Below are positions 35,201-44,300 of a stretch of 64,000 nt of DNA, in pieces. The stretch's first letter is position 1. The number at the start of each line of letters is the position of its first letter. The stretch lies in the NCBI GenBank assembly GCA_009767595.1, contig VSDK01010069.1, positions 48,245 through 112,244 of the forward strand, written 5' to 3'. A model generated the notes under the pieces. That model did not search any database, was not told where the DNA came from, and worked only from the letters and a program-made list of their open reading frames with translations. The translations under genes and the position numbers were made by a program. The stretch is from Symbiodinium kawagutii (taxonomy: Eukaryota > Sar > Dinophyceae > Suessiales > Symbiodiniaceae).

Positions 35201-35555
35201 TGGCAGCTTTGCGACAGCTGTTGAGGCCAAGAAATCCACAACCTTGGCTCGTACGGAGCCACAAAAGAACATTCACAAGAGAGCATTACATCAAACATTG
35301 ACATTTGGAGCAAACTGCTGAGCTTCTTTTGATTGGAATCACACCTCGGCAGTTTCAGGTTTTACCGCCATTTGTGACACGTTGACGAAGTTTTCTCCTC
35401 AAGCAATGGCATTTCACTGCTTTCAGATGCAACCAGCATGCAATCAGCATGCAATCAGCTAGGCCATCCAATCCAAACTAGTCGCTTGTGAACGCCTTTT
35501 CCGTTGCACAAGGCTCCGCGAAATTGCACAAGAGGCTTCAGACGCCAAGCAGATG
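6238..35555 (+). CDS. Giant coiled-coil protein with EF-hand-like pair and SH3-like modules
   Basis: I do not recognise a named family. About 45 short segments on the + strand encode charged, heptad-rich peptides bounded by AG and GT/GC/GA. Most N-terminal exons are multiples of three and phase 0: for example 6238-6282, 6640-6684, 6752-6859, 7815-7901, 8769-8837, 10100-10171, 10291-10401, 10449-10511, 10614-10700, 10947-11033, 13848-13931 and 14311-14397. Then come EF-hand-like exons (23406-23876), repeated SH3-like modules (25069-33034) and further coiled coil (34895-35555). Uniform phase, exon size and composition suggest one gene; two or three co-oriented genes are also possible because no start or stop was fixed. 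No membrane segment or catalytic motif was seen, so a structural or scaffold role is only inferred. It hosts a nested ion-channel gene in one intron. Confidence 0.55.
7340..7770. repeat. AT-rich intron with TA/TG/CA microsatellites
   Basis: TA runs at about 7347-7365 and 7748-7767, TG at 7370-7380, CACACA at 7442-7468 and TTTA-rich sequence between them. No coding signal was found. Confidence 0.8.
8084..8237. repeat. GAAA tetranucleotide microsatellite
   Basis: About 150 bp of GAAA units with a few GGAAA and CGAA variants in the distal half. It generates K/E/R-rich open frames on + and F/L/S on -, which are artefacts. Confidence 0.97.
8540..8700. repeat. Degenerate TATCTATATTG repeats
   Basis: Intron sequence with repeated TATCTATATT(G)CATATCT-like units and TATA runs, interrupted and diverged. 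Confidence 0.6.
8872..8933. repeat. 10-bp minisatellite (GATGGATGGC-type)
   Basis: Six or so copies of a decamer with one variable base (C or T), immediately after the coiled-coil exon at 8769-8837. Confidence 0.85.
9447..10077. repeat. CAT trinucleotide array with a 159-bp duplication
   Basis: About 630 bp of CAT with CAC/CCT variants. A variant block (CATTCCCCTCCTCCTCCTCC) occurs at about 9825 and again 159 bp later at about 9984, with matching flanks. The long poly-His, poly-Ser and poly-Met frames here are artefacts. Confidence 0.95.
11139..11200 (+). repeat. Dispersed repeat, copy A
   Basis: Contains ATGGATGGTTTATT and TTGGATGATTTGGGG separated by about 24 bp. The same two blocks occur at 39986-40040 and a related tail at 21985-22017. 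All three copies are on the + strand within introns. Possibly fragments of one repeat family. Confidence 0.5.
11621..11642 (+). promoter_or_regulatory. Relic of the dinoflagellate spliced leader
   Basis: The 22 bases ending at 11642 match the dinoflagellate trans-spliced leader at 17 of 22 positions, with the last 11 (TTTGGCTCAAG) identical. The 3' 16 bases read GCCTCTTTGGCTCAAG here against GCCATTTTGGCTCAAG in the leader. It lies 51 nt before the ATG of the intronless channel gene, where a leader would sit in its mature mRNA. Encoded leader relics are a known mark of mRNA-derived gene copies in dinoflagellates. Confidence 0.75.
11694..13025 (+). CDS. Pentameric ligand-gated ion channel, intronless
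   Basis: A 443-residue protein in one exon. Residues 1-25 form a signal peptide. A very acidic stretch (39-51) precedes a beta-rich extracellular domain. This contains DMTCYPFDSKET (161-172), equivalent to the Cys-loop/FPFD region of the Cys-loop family; Cys163 and Cys191 could pair. Four membrane helices follow: M1 about 251-269 (YMLPSVIFTLMGFLAFTLD, with the typical M1 proline), M2 about 276-297 after PRVATT, M3 about 311-333, and M4 378-399; residues 348-363 are also hydrophobic. The tail is Pro/Ser-rich. This is the architecture of pLGICs; the ligand and ion selectivity cannot be read. The ATG at 11694 is chosen for the signal peptide and the leader relic 51 nt upstream. The lack of introns contrasts with every other gene here and supports retroposition. 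Confidence 0.85.
   Translation: MKQLGFFALPSWLVVFVLHPAISAQANAELSGTAPRHLEEEDFEEEEEEEESLPSGVRVKNALNESIELQIFPSWDIFLGFSDRRKILEGRLTIISVYEDIAYDFVTEPHGLIDVENFGDGTKTHLATLKLDNPMTGRESSSTSTVYIGEFAQAASPNFDMTCYPFDSKETIFRISLQKPGDMIFKLTLGCINGEAGNTTLNGKVLTTCTWPAMGTYVGFEWSNFTCTQEDDEQISCSMSGVRQWGAIFNSYMLPSVIFTLMGFLAFTLDVKMAMPRVATTMLSLVSLTNLRNSLVATLPISGEISWLEEYYLVSMTFMFLNLAGHAISFFLDVSGRKGLQKLVNKINLWGMIQVMWLIVFIRLHSRQCELVDSPSTSVVVALLSISTFAFFLFVFVYYRRPLKETFWPTCPVVPTSRAPDPVVPSSSAPPRLLMEGKGPEDD
13026..13847 (+). other. 3' flank of channel gene; simple repeats
   Basis: No gene seen. Contains CATT and GGAT/CGGA short tandem repeats (about 13230-13425) and a GA-rich patch near 13558-13590. No poly-A tract marking the end of the retroposed mRNA was found within about 300 nt of the stop. 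Confidence 0.5.
13848..23255 (+). CDS. Coiled-coil exon block 2 of the giant gene
   Basis: Best-defined exons: 13848-13931 (MAELQGRAEAAQASLDK), 14311-14397 (QLFEAAKAQKKVDDIQSH), 14510-about 14595 (SERLAVVEQVIEKMRR), 15026-15058 (EATAALENMDK), 15618-15749, 15890-15940 (AKQQLDTSVAKAATSVD), 16201-about 16278 (EQVGLAEAAVQKVKVLAG), 16335-16409 (LEKMAECLDLAHVADLQ), 16636-16689, 16816-16842, 17060-about 17101, 17316-17345, 17951-18016 (RNLLERVQKAEAALKEIK), 18644-18676, 21489-21527, 22414-about 22480 (TVRELERRLDAL), 22712-about 22756, 22942-23007 (LEAKVELAKLQVRCKAAQRK) and 23152-about 23255. Most are symmetric phase 0 with A/E/K/L-rich heptads. Individual short exons (under 40 nt) are uncertain. Confidence 0.55.
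13975..14156. repeat. GA-rich / GAATAGA degenerate repeat
   Basis: GAGA runs, a 13-A run and repeated TTGAATAGA/GAATATAGA units inside an intron. Confidence 0.85.
15291..15352. repeat. 9-bp minisatellite (GCTTGCACT)
   Basis: Six to seven tandem copies of a 9-mer with one or two substitutions. They yield the apparent ACTACTACT or LALLALLAL peptides in the local open frames. Confidence 0.8.
16711..16775. repeat. 13-bp minisatellite (GCTATGCCATCTG)
   Basis: Five tandem copies, the last two with T/G changes, directly after a coiled-coil exon. Confidence 0.9.
18347..18372. repeat. CT dinucleotide run
   Basis: About 12 CT units in an intron. Confidence 0.9.
19146..19155. other. Assembly gap (10 N)
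   Basis: Ten undetermined bases. Confidence 0.99.
19562..19877. repeat. CATA/CATC tetranucleotide array
   Basis: About 315 bp. Mixed CATG-CATA and CATC-CATA units in the first half pass into nearly pure CATA. The H/I/T/Y and M/Y/V/C frames across it are artefacts. Confidence 0.96.
21985..22017 (+). repeat. Dispersed repeat, copy C (partial)
   Basis: Reads AATGATTGGGGGGGCCATGG then TCCATAGGTCC, closely resembling the tail of the repeat at 39986-40062. Confidence 0.45.
23406..23876 (+). CDS. EF-hand-like exon pair of the giant gene
   Basis: Exon 23406-23497 encodes DQLFTELAQGNKELTKQDIF then EFFDRYG; exon 23773-about 23876 encodes LEQLIPHSLTKQAFDAMLSD then YQ. Both have a helix, a short turn, L-T-K-Q, then a second amphipathic helix ending in aromatic-rich (F/Y) residues, resembling helix-loop-helix EF-hand units. 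Canonical calcium-binding Asp/Glu loop positions are not clearly present, so calcium binding is doubtful. The shared LTKQ core suggests the two are duplicates. A GA microsatellite (23637-23656) lies in the intron between them. Confidence 0.45.
24440..24650. repeat. Purine-rich repeats (GACC, GACA, GGAAG, AAAG)
   Basis: GAGA run, then GACC (about 24467-24483), GACA (24484-24510) and AAGG/AAAG units. Strand-asymmetric, in an intron. Confidence 0.9.
25069..33034 (+). CDS. Repeated SH3-like module exons of the giant gene
   Basis: A module of about 60 residues recurs, each split by an intron. First halves: 25289-25351 (VRKLEIGELVSIQSPVQK), 26296-26376 (LRELQAGECLELLEGPKEE), 27541-27625 (LRKIEVGEALEMLSEG) and about 29227-29285 (LHVLMPGEAFMAFEDPK). 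Second halves: 25547-25624 (RAMCHAVKDGASGWVTVGSQ), about 27849-27915 (RMFRACKDGAE) continued at 29048-about 29113 (GWVTIVGSQGKAYLKP), and 32998-33034 (DGAEGYVASSGE). Exon 25069-25123 (VVRDISLTDNAAVQAARK) links to the first. The pattern R-K-L-x-x-G-E-x-L-E-x-x-E-G-P, then A-x-K-D-G-A-x-G-W-V-T-V, looks like a small SH3/KOW-type beta barrel; that fold is an inference. The second half of module 2 was not found. Confidence 0.6.
29735..30840. repeat. CAA-rich array with gap
   Basis: More than 1 kb of CAA/CAG/CAT-rich triplet sequence. The purest CAA stretch is 30211-30375, directly after a 37-N gap (30174-30210). It gives poly-N, poly-Q and poly-T frames. With an interrupted composition (ATC AAA CAA TCA) upstream, it is best read as a degenerate microsatellite and not as a Q/N-rich protein. 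Confidence 0.85.
30174..30210. other. Assembly gap (37 N)
   Basis: Run of 37 undetermined bases inside the CAA array. Confidence 0.99.
31081..31894. mobile_element. Non-autonomous DNA transposon (MITE-like), 814 bp
   Basis: Terminal inverted repeats of 30 bp, 29 of 30 identical, lie at 31081-31110 (starting TATAGTGGCCCCAAAATAG) and 31865-31894. The outermost TA at each end is compatible with a TA target duplication as in Tc1/mariner-type elements. No transposase frame exists inside, so it is non-autonomous. The inner part of the TIR (GATAGAAAAGT) recurs four times in the interior. A 26-bp perfect palindrome lies next to the left TIR (31111-31136), and a conserved block of about 36 bp beginning TGCGAGAATACCAGCACG recurs 186 bp apart (31532 and 31718). 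The element sits in an intron of the giant gene. Confidence 0.75.
32226..32965. repeat. CAT-derived array with 102-bp higher-order unit
   Basis: The marker CGTCATCATAATC occurs at about 32287, 32389, 32491, 32593 and 32695, exactly 102 bp apart, with apparently identical sequence between. The copies degrade downstream. Because 102 is a multiple of three, the reverse strand gives a 34-residue M/K/R repeat that is an artefact. Confidence 0.95.
33035..34894 (+). other. Intron-rich stretch with unassigned exon-like segments
   Basis: Two stretches look protein-like: about 34285-34415 (QLLELFEAKVEVVAIERLAE, coiled coil) and about 34545-34640 (KELRGCWLLEKDGKVVPAA). Neither has secure splice borders. 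The rest shows GGGAGATGAA-like short repeats near 33545-33600 and nothing else. Confidence 0.4.
34895..35555 (+). CDS. Coiled-coil exon block 3 of the giant gene
   Basis: Exon 34895-34994 (AVKKKQELEEQLADSAILQD then QILGKETLTAEA) and exon 35463-35555 (AIQSKLVACERLFRCTRLRE then IAQEASDAKQM, GC donor) have the same heptad-like composition as blocks 1 and 2. They follow the SH3-like modules and precede the release-factor gene. No stop codon could be fixed. Confidence 0.45.
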
Positions 35556-35714
35556 GCCTGACCCCTAAGACTCTGTTTGCATTGCTGCCCACACAAGACG
35601 GTTCCAGGGACAGGACCGGTTGACTTGTGGAGTCTTGTAGTGGGCCTGACTTGCGCGTGGGACAAATGGTTGATGGCTGCCGCTGGTTTTTGATGGTCGC
35701 ACTTCTAGAGATTC

Positions 35715-35806
35715 AGATGATGAAGGTGATGAAGGTGAACGTGATGATGGTGATGATGGTGATGATGATGGTGGTGATGATGATGATGATGATGATGATG
35801 GTGGCT
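35715..35806. repeat. GAT trinucleotide repeat
   Basis: GATGATGGT-type units with GTGATGAAG variants. Confidence 0.9.
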
Positions 35807-36465
35807 ATCATCGGATCCCATAAGTCCCAAGAGGTGAGAGCGACTGATAGCCAATGTCCGATACGATGCCGTTTCGAAAACTCACCAAGCGATCGAAAAT
35901 CCGCACGTGCTTACATAGGGTACATGTGTATGTATACGCATGCATTTGCGATATAAGATCTGCACCTATGTGGGCCTCCCAGACATGGAAGTCAGCAAAG
36001 GCCACCGAAAGTACTCTTCGTTGATTCAGGAAGTGAACCTGTGAACCCCTGACAAATGGAAAAGGCAATTTGCATTGTTTTCTGTTGTCAGCTTGGAGGT
36101 CTTCTTAACTTGCTTTGCCTGCATCGCCCCAAATTTGCGTAAAATTGCTAACCACTCAAATTGGTTATCTCCGACTTCCTCGAAAAGCACACCCCAATAA
36201 AAACAGAAAGAATATATGCCACTTCTAGCCTACACCCATCCCCTCCAATATTTCTTCATATAATCCCAGTAGTTGTGGTGAATTCACCGCTTCGTTTCCC
36301 ACAGGCAGGCCCCCGCAAAAGATCCCAAAAGAATAATCTACTCCGCCTGGATTGAACTCGCACTTTGTCCTTAGACTACATACCGTATTGCAATACTTGA
36401 ATAAATTTGATAGTGTATGGTAGTGTCAAAGTTCCAGGTTAGGTTCCAGGTGCAAACCCCGGTAG

Positions 36466-36680
36466 CTCCTCAAGGAACTCAACAACATCGGCTTTCTGCA
36501 AACACTGGCTGATCCAAAAGCAGAGTCGGACCTATCATGTTTTGTTAGACTTCTTCATTGGTGATTGTCAAGTTGTTTGGGGCGATTTTCTTGAAGCAGC
36601 ATGCAAATATACAAGATGACCTGGAAATGAACTTCCATCAGGACAGTCATCCATGGCTCACGAAAAGTCTACGTGTTTCG

Positions 36681-36724
<44 letters not shown>

Positions 36725-39700
36725 GCTGTAGTTCCGCATGCATGCCTGTACTGACCGACAGACCGACATACATGCTAGATAATACAGGCATAAGTTTTTT
36801 GTCGCAACAGCTTCGTTCAGTCAGGGCAGGATACAACCTTCTTGTGGTTTGATTCTTTCGGTGTAATGCCACCTCAGCTTGAAGTCTCCTCTTGGCCATG
36901 TTGTGTGAAAGAGTTTTGTTGTTTCGGTCAAGAGACCAACTGGGAGAGGATCACCCACCCACCCAGGCATACATGCAGTACATTACACGACATGACAGTA
37001 CATACATTACATAGACTACAGTACATTACACTACAGTACATTACATTACATTTGCCCATGCATTACATTGGAAGCCCTGGCAAAAAAAATACATTACATT
37101 AAATCCGTTCATGCAGTCCTTCATACATACATGCATGCATGCATACAAATGTACATACCTACATACCCACATACCTACATACCTACCTACCGAAGATACA
37201 TAGATACGTAGATACATAGATACATAAATGCACAGATGCAAAGATGCATAGATACAAAGATGCAAAGATACATAGATGCATAGATGCATAGATTCATAGT
37301 TACATTGATACATAGATACATCGATGAATAAATGCATAGATGCATGGATGGATGATACATACATACATACATACATACATACATACATACATACATACAT
37401 ACATACATACATACATACATACATACATACATACATACATACAAACATACATACATACATACATACATACATACATACATGCTATCACATTGGGTAAAGT
37501 TTGCACCCACAAAAACCCAACCAAGCATGTCCAGGGACACACCGTCCTGTCAAAGGCACATGAAGTCCGTAGACCTTTGACCTTGCACCGTTGCGTAGTG
37601 CGCAACGATATCATGCTCATGGTCAGAAACCTTGATTCTGGAGATGATAAAGAGAAGCAACAAACACACCCACTCGGCATACATTCATGATCATACATGC
37701 ATAAAATCCTGCGGTATTGTGTGATCATTTATTACTCTGTCCGTTCATTCATTACATGCTTGCATACAGGCGGACGAGGTGCACATCCATGCACATCTCA
37801 AACTTGACCTTTTTCATTTGCACATATTATGGGTTTACAATTAATATTCATTTTGTAATGTATAGATTTTTTCGGGATCGCTGTGTCAGTTTTTTCTCCG
37901 ATGAAGGATACAAATTGTTTACTGTATACTTATACTTATTTAGTTTATTGGCATGTTTGTTGCGAACAATTATGCGTATTCAATGCGGCATTTTTGCCTC
38001 CAGATCTTTCACATAACTTATATAGGGGCCTTTGCAGATGCATGCAGGTGCATACATGTTTGCGCTTGCGCGTGTGCGGTGACTATCATTCTTCGGGCAA
38101 CTGGTGGTACGATGTGGCACTTGAGGCTTCGCAGTACGATGTGGGTGATGAGATGCGGGAGCTGGCCTTGGAGGAGTCTGTACGAGGTTGTCGGGTCAGG
38201 TGGCCAGTAATGGAGAGAATGTTGAGGAATGGCCACCTGATTATTATAGTAGCCACATGAAGCCACTATAGAATTATTGAATGGCCCTGTTGAAACTTGG
38301 ATCAACACAATGGCCATTGATAGAAACACCTTTTGTAGCCACCACGCTTCAGTACGGATCAACCATTTAATGAACCCATGTCTGTTCACTGTGGGTAGAA
38401 GCGGCAGGGGGAGGCCCCCCCGAATTGCGCGCCAAGCAAGCAGACGTAGCTGCCGAACTGCAGACGGTGTGGGGCGTCAGGGAACAAGCTGCCAGCACTG
38501 CCAGCGGCAGAACAGGAGATGGAAAGGTCGCTGGCGCCAGGCAATGATCACTCCAGATGACAGAGATGACGCCACATCGATTTTGGCGCGCTTCCTCAGG
38601 GATCTCAGGGCATGTGACAAGCGACAGGCACTACAATATTCGAAGCAGGAAGCAATAGCAAGCAGTTTCTTTGAGGCAAATGTGAAAGGGATAAACAGCT
38701 TGCGCCTCTCGCCTCCATGCTCTCTTGAGAAGTGTGTCCAGGTTGAGATTCGACCAGGTGTTGGAGGGGATGAAGCCTGCTTGTGGGCAGAGGTCGCAAC
38801 TGGTCACTTGAGTTGATTGTTTACCTTCAACCTATTTTGGCGGAGGGCATCATTGAACATCGGTCAAGCACATTGAAGCTCATGAAAGCACTTGAGTTGT
38901 GAAAGTGATAGTGTCCAAACACATTGAATCCCATGTTTTTTTCTTATCAATGTCCCAAAAAATCCCTCATTTCGATGCAAGTAGCCTGGAGACATTTGGA
39001 GATTTTCGGTCACCTTGCAGGACTTGGTCAATATGTATCACAAGTATTGCGCCTCCGAGGACCTTCGCATCAAGGCATGCCTTGGATGTCGTTGCTTGTA
39101 CTTTGTACCGTTTGTTCTCCGCAAGGTGTCGTTCTTGCGATATTTTGGTTGTGTCATCGTGTTTATTGTGTTAGTGCTGTTCTTCTTGGCACTTATTCTT
39201 GCCACTTATCATTTATTATTGTCACTTCTTTTTCTTTAAAGAATGGTTCTTGCTATTTGTGTATGTGCAATATGTCATTGTTCTTGCTCCTGTTCTGTTT
39301 GTTTTTGATTCTGACTACGGTCGTTCTTCACTGGATGTTTTTGTCACAGACTTTGGTATTGTTATTTTTTCTCATTTCCATTGCATAGTCTGAGTGGATT
39401 CACTTGTAGTTTTGCTCTCTCTTTTACTGCTGTCATCTTTCTTGCGGGTGCTCTAAGTGCATTTGGTTCTATCGTAAGTTACTTTTTTCGGTGTGGTTGT
39501 GTTCTCTGGACTGTGCATTGTCTGTTTCTTCCTTGTTTGTTTTGTTTTGCGTTTTGATTTGATGTCCCTCACTAAGTATTTCATTATTCTTATGCCTTCC
39601 TGTTGGTACTGGCATTTGTCTATCCATTCTGAGTTCGGTTCGGCTTCTTGCTATTGCGTTCCTGCCTATTATTGCAGTGTCAGTCGGAAACAGTAGAACA

Positions 39701-41340
39701 GTCGCCGGAGCGGCAGTAAAACAAATATTGCATCCCTGCCCAGATTTTCTTCCGCCTATATCCTTATATCCTGACATCATTGCTATTCTGGGTGTAGTGC
39801 TGATCTTTTTTGTGGTGTCATTTTGCTCTTGAGTATGCTCTTGATCCAGTTGCTACAGTTCTTGTGTACACCTGTCCCTCTCATCAGGTCATCGCAGCAA
39901 CGAAGAAAGAGGCGGCAAGCTGGAACACACCTGGCAAATAGTGGTTTCTCAAAATCGGAGTACCAGGGTATCCCCATGTATCCCCAAGATGGATGATTTA
40001 TTACTAGAAATCATTGATATTGGATGATTTGGGGGGTCCATGGTCCATGGGGTCCCCTTCGACTTGAGACATGGGGGTCACCTTCACTGTTTCCAGGCTG
40101 GCGGCTACCAGGAGGCGACCCTCAACGTTCAGGGACCGGGCGCATGGACGAAGTTCAAGTTCGAGAGTGGTGCCTGAGCGGTTCGGAATTGTGGAGCTGG
40201 CCGGTGATGACCTCGCACGCTGAGATGATTTCATGTGATTTCAGATGATTTCATATGATTTCGGCTTTCGGTAAAGAGAAGTATGATAAGTGACAAACAT
40301 TTTCTATATGATATTGAATGCTGACACGATTCTACATATCGCAATGGTTGTCCAACCAAAGTCAGACGTAGCAGAACGCCATCATCCATACTGGCAGTCA
40401 AAAAGTTAGTGATCCCTGTGCATTTTGGTACGGTTTTCTGGCTAGTCTTCTTGCTGATTGCACGTAGTATCTATGATTGTTGGGTGGACCCTCTACCTGC
40501 CACAATTATCATGCTGGCTATTGCTGCTCTAAATTGTCAACATTGGAGTTGGTGCTATGTTGTTGTTCTTGTGTGTTTTTATTCTGAAGTTATCCTCGCA
40601 AAGCTCGTGGGTTATCGTTAGTTGTTCCATTTATTCGGGGCTTTTGTCAAAGGAAATGGTTGGAAATGGTCGACTTGGAATCGCTGCCATCGTCTAAGGC
40701 GTCCACCGTGTTCAGCGAGTCCCAACCACCGAAAAGGCTGGCAGGGCTCGAATCTCAGCCGGGCGCATGTTCGGAGATTGGTTCTACGTTGGGGATTCCA
40801 CAGGGTTCCTATGATGGAAGCCCCAAGGGATTTCTATATCAGCCAATTTGAGCCAGATCGGTCAATCACGTTGATGTGAATGGTGGTGAACTGCCATCCG
40901 AATAACATGTAATGAAACTGGAAGAAACATGAAAACATGACTGAATCATCAACTTGATGCCGCTTAGGAACCAGCATGAGAGTGAAGCAGTATGGTTTGA
41001 ACATGTTCGAACGCTGCCACTTGTGCATCGGACAAGCAAGGCAACCACAACTGCCTACATTGCACATACTTTCAGGAAGTTTTGCAGCATCACTCACTGA
41101 TTTTGACGCTTTTGCTGTTGCGCGTATTCTGCACTTTGAGGATAGTGGTTTTCTATATATACTCTAACATCATCCTCGTACTCATTATGGCTGGCGTTTT
41201 CTACATTGTCTTCATCCTGCCCTTGACATTGTCTTTCCTCACTTACTTTTCAGCTTGTAGCCTTCTTCGTACTCATTGTATCTCACTAAAAATCTGTATC
41301 TCATTAGCATGCTGATTGCAAGGTTCCATCATCGTCCTCG

Positions 41341-41392
<52 letters not shown>

Positions 41393-44300
41393 TGTCCTTA
41401 AGGTCGTTGTTGCCATCCATCCAGTTGCTTCTCTCCATTGGTCTCATCATATTGAAGCTAGTGTAATAATGTTGAATACAGTATGTCAGGATCAGAGTTT
41501 GATCGCACATGACATCATATGACAATGATTGTCTTTGATGACTGAATCAAACTCCGATCCTGACACATGGTTTTCCATCACCAATTGGACTGTTGCCATC
41601 ATCAGTCATTGTCCCCGTGATCGCTTCTCCAACTCCACATCCTGGTGAGCATCAACTCAGTCGCTGGTAAGTGAAATTCTCCATGTTCTACTGGCCTCAT
41701 GTCTTTGGTTCAACCTTTCTGGTTGCCTCTTATCCTCTGTGTCCCTGGCGGAGGCCGGCAGTGTCTCCACCTTGATAATCACCTTCGTCCTGCTTTATGT
41801 CCAGTAAAACACGATCTGTTTCAACCGTTTCACGTTCAGAAACCGTTGATAGAATATCAAATTGATAGCTAACACTTACCAACACCTACCTTACCAACAC
41901 CTACCTTACCAACACCTACCTTACCAACACCTTACCTCTCACAATGAGATCATGAGGATCCTGATGGTGAGCGCTGCCAGCTGCCATTCCTAAAGTTTGT
42001 CGAAGAAGTAGGAGACCGGCAATGGACAGCCATCGTGACCTATATCAACCTGCCAAAGGCCCAATAAACGCAGAAGGATGTTGGATGAGGTAATCCATTC
42101 CCCCCAAGAGTACTACCTGCCTGCTCCTTACAACGCTTGTATTCCCTGCTTCGGGGTTCTGGCGGGTAGTGAATACAGGGCCAGCCTCTTGGCATGCCAT
42201 GCCTGTTGAGTCAGTCGACCGAAGGAGTACAGTTTGCGAATGGCTAAGGTCCACACCTCAACGGCGACTGTGGCGATCATGCCCGAGGACAGAGCTGAGA
42301 AACAAAACAGAAGTTCCACCACAGTTCCACTACAGTTCTACCCAGCCTTGGCCCCGCCAGATTGAAGAGACATCTGTTGACGAGTTTGGAACCTACAAAT
42401 CTGTGTCTTCAAAATTGAGGAAAGGAAAAGGGTCATAACTTAGACCCACGACATTCGCACTGCCTAGGGAGAAGATCGTGAAGGAGATCAAATATCAGTT
42501 TTGCAGATCTGGCGGCAAAGGAGGTCAAGCTGTCAACAAGGCGCAGCTTCAACAGATGCAGCACAGTGAATCATGAGAAGAGATGAGAAACTGGAGAAGT
42601 CAATGTCATGATGCCACTGCCATCACTTCATCATGATGTCCTTTGGGCTCTTGGCAGATCGAAACTGCGGTTCACGCATCTTGGAATGGCAAGATGTTTG
42701 ATGATGTTTGTTTTGGCTCGCTGTTTCCGTGCGTTGTTTCACAGGGTGAGGTGTGGAGATATGTTGGGTCACGGGTCTGTGTTTGGCATGCATCTTTAGC
42801 TGAGATCAGCTGAGGCAACGCATGAACCGACTGGTATTCACGTCTTTGTGACTCAAGAGAGGCATGTCAAGCATAGCAAGCTGAGACTTTGGATGTTTTT
42901 GGGTGTCAGTGTGGTTTGGGGCAAGCGGAGTGACAAAGCAGTACGTAATGTTTGGAGGTCTCAGCTGCATAATCGAGAGATTGCAACGTCCGGAGCCTAG
43001 AGTGCCATAGTTCTAAGTTCTACCCTTGTTCGGTCTGGGGTTGCCATGTCATTTCATACGTTCAATTGGGTTGGCATTTCTATTTTAATGTATTCTGTTG
43101 ATTTGCTTTCAAAAGCTAATTTTCTCCAAGGAAACTCATTATCTCCAAGCTTAAAAACATAGAGGCAGAGGCCACACCGTGAAAGTGTTTGTGCTGTGTT
43201 ACACGGACCTCACCATGCTTTGTTCACGTTCCAGTGATGAGCATGAAGGTGGTCTTCATGCGTGCTACATTGATTTATATATTGATTTTTAGTTTATTCA
43301 AATTGTCATTTATGTATTCATTGATCTCTCTATTTGTTTTACTCATGGAAAAATGGTATTGCATATATATAGTTCTACAAAGATATTGATTATCAGCATG
43401 GCCAGGCTGCAGCAGCAGAGGAGGCGGAGATGAGATCTTCGCAGATTGGCAAGGAACCCAACCTGGTTGCGGCAAGTCCCTGCACTCCTCCTGCCACTGA
43501 AGATGTCGCAGCGTGGATGTCGTGGGACTCAGGTAGTGGCAGTCGTAGTGAGAAGTCTCGAAGCTACAACTTCAAGGAGTTCGCAGCTCAGAGCAGAAAA
43601 CTGCAGCCTGAAATCCCTCACGCATCAAGGCGTTGCACGCAGCCCCGAGAGGGCGTACCTTCAACTCTAAATGGCGTACCTCCATTGAGAAGGAAAGCCA
43701 TCAGTGATTCGGGGTTACAACGGGTTACTCATCCAGGTCATTTATGGACAATCTCAAGTTGTCAAAGTTAAAACCAACATCCCATCTCCTGGGGGCCTGC
43801 CCCTGCAGCAGTTACAGCATCTTACAGCCTGCACACACAGTCTGTTCATGGTTGTTACTGTAGCGATCAGCAAATGACAAATGTCAAGTGATTGACCGCG
43901 GTAGAGATGATGGGAGATCCTGGCTAGTCGAAGGTTAGAGATGGTAGATCATGATAGGTCTCCAGCACAAAACTGAGCTCAATATTCATGATCATTCATT
44001 TGACCGATCATATTGTCCAGTCATCCGCTGAAAAATTCTTTGATCCTGAATATTTCTAGATTCTAGCCAACGGAAAGCTAAGCACAACGCTGGCAGCACA
44101 CTGTTCCGAGGAATCGCGTCACCGATCATCGATTGAACCAAAACTTTTCTTTGGCGGCACGGGACTTACCTCATTGGAAAATCGATTGCTTGTGTCTACA
44201 ACCTTTCCACCCACAAGGTGGGAGCATTTTCATGGCAAACAAATCCATCCAAGTTTGTCAAATCGTCTTCCAGTCAGTCTTCCTTGTGGAACTTTTGGGT

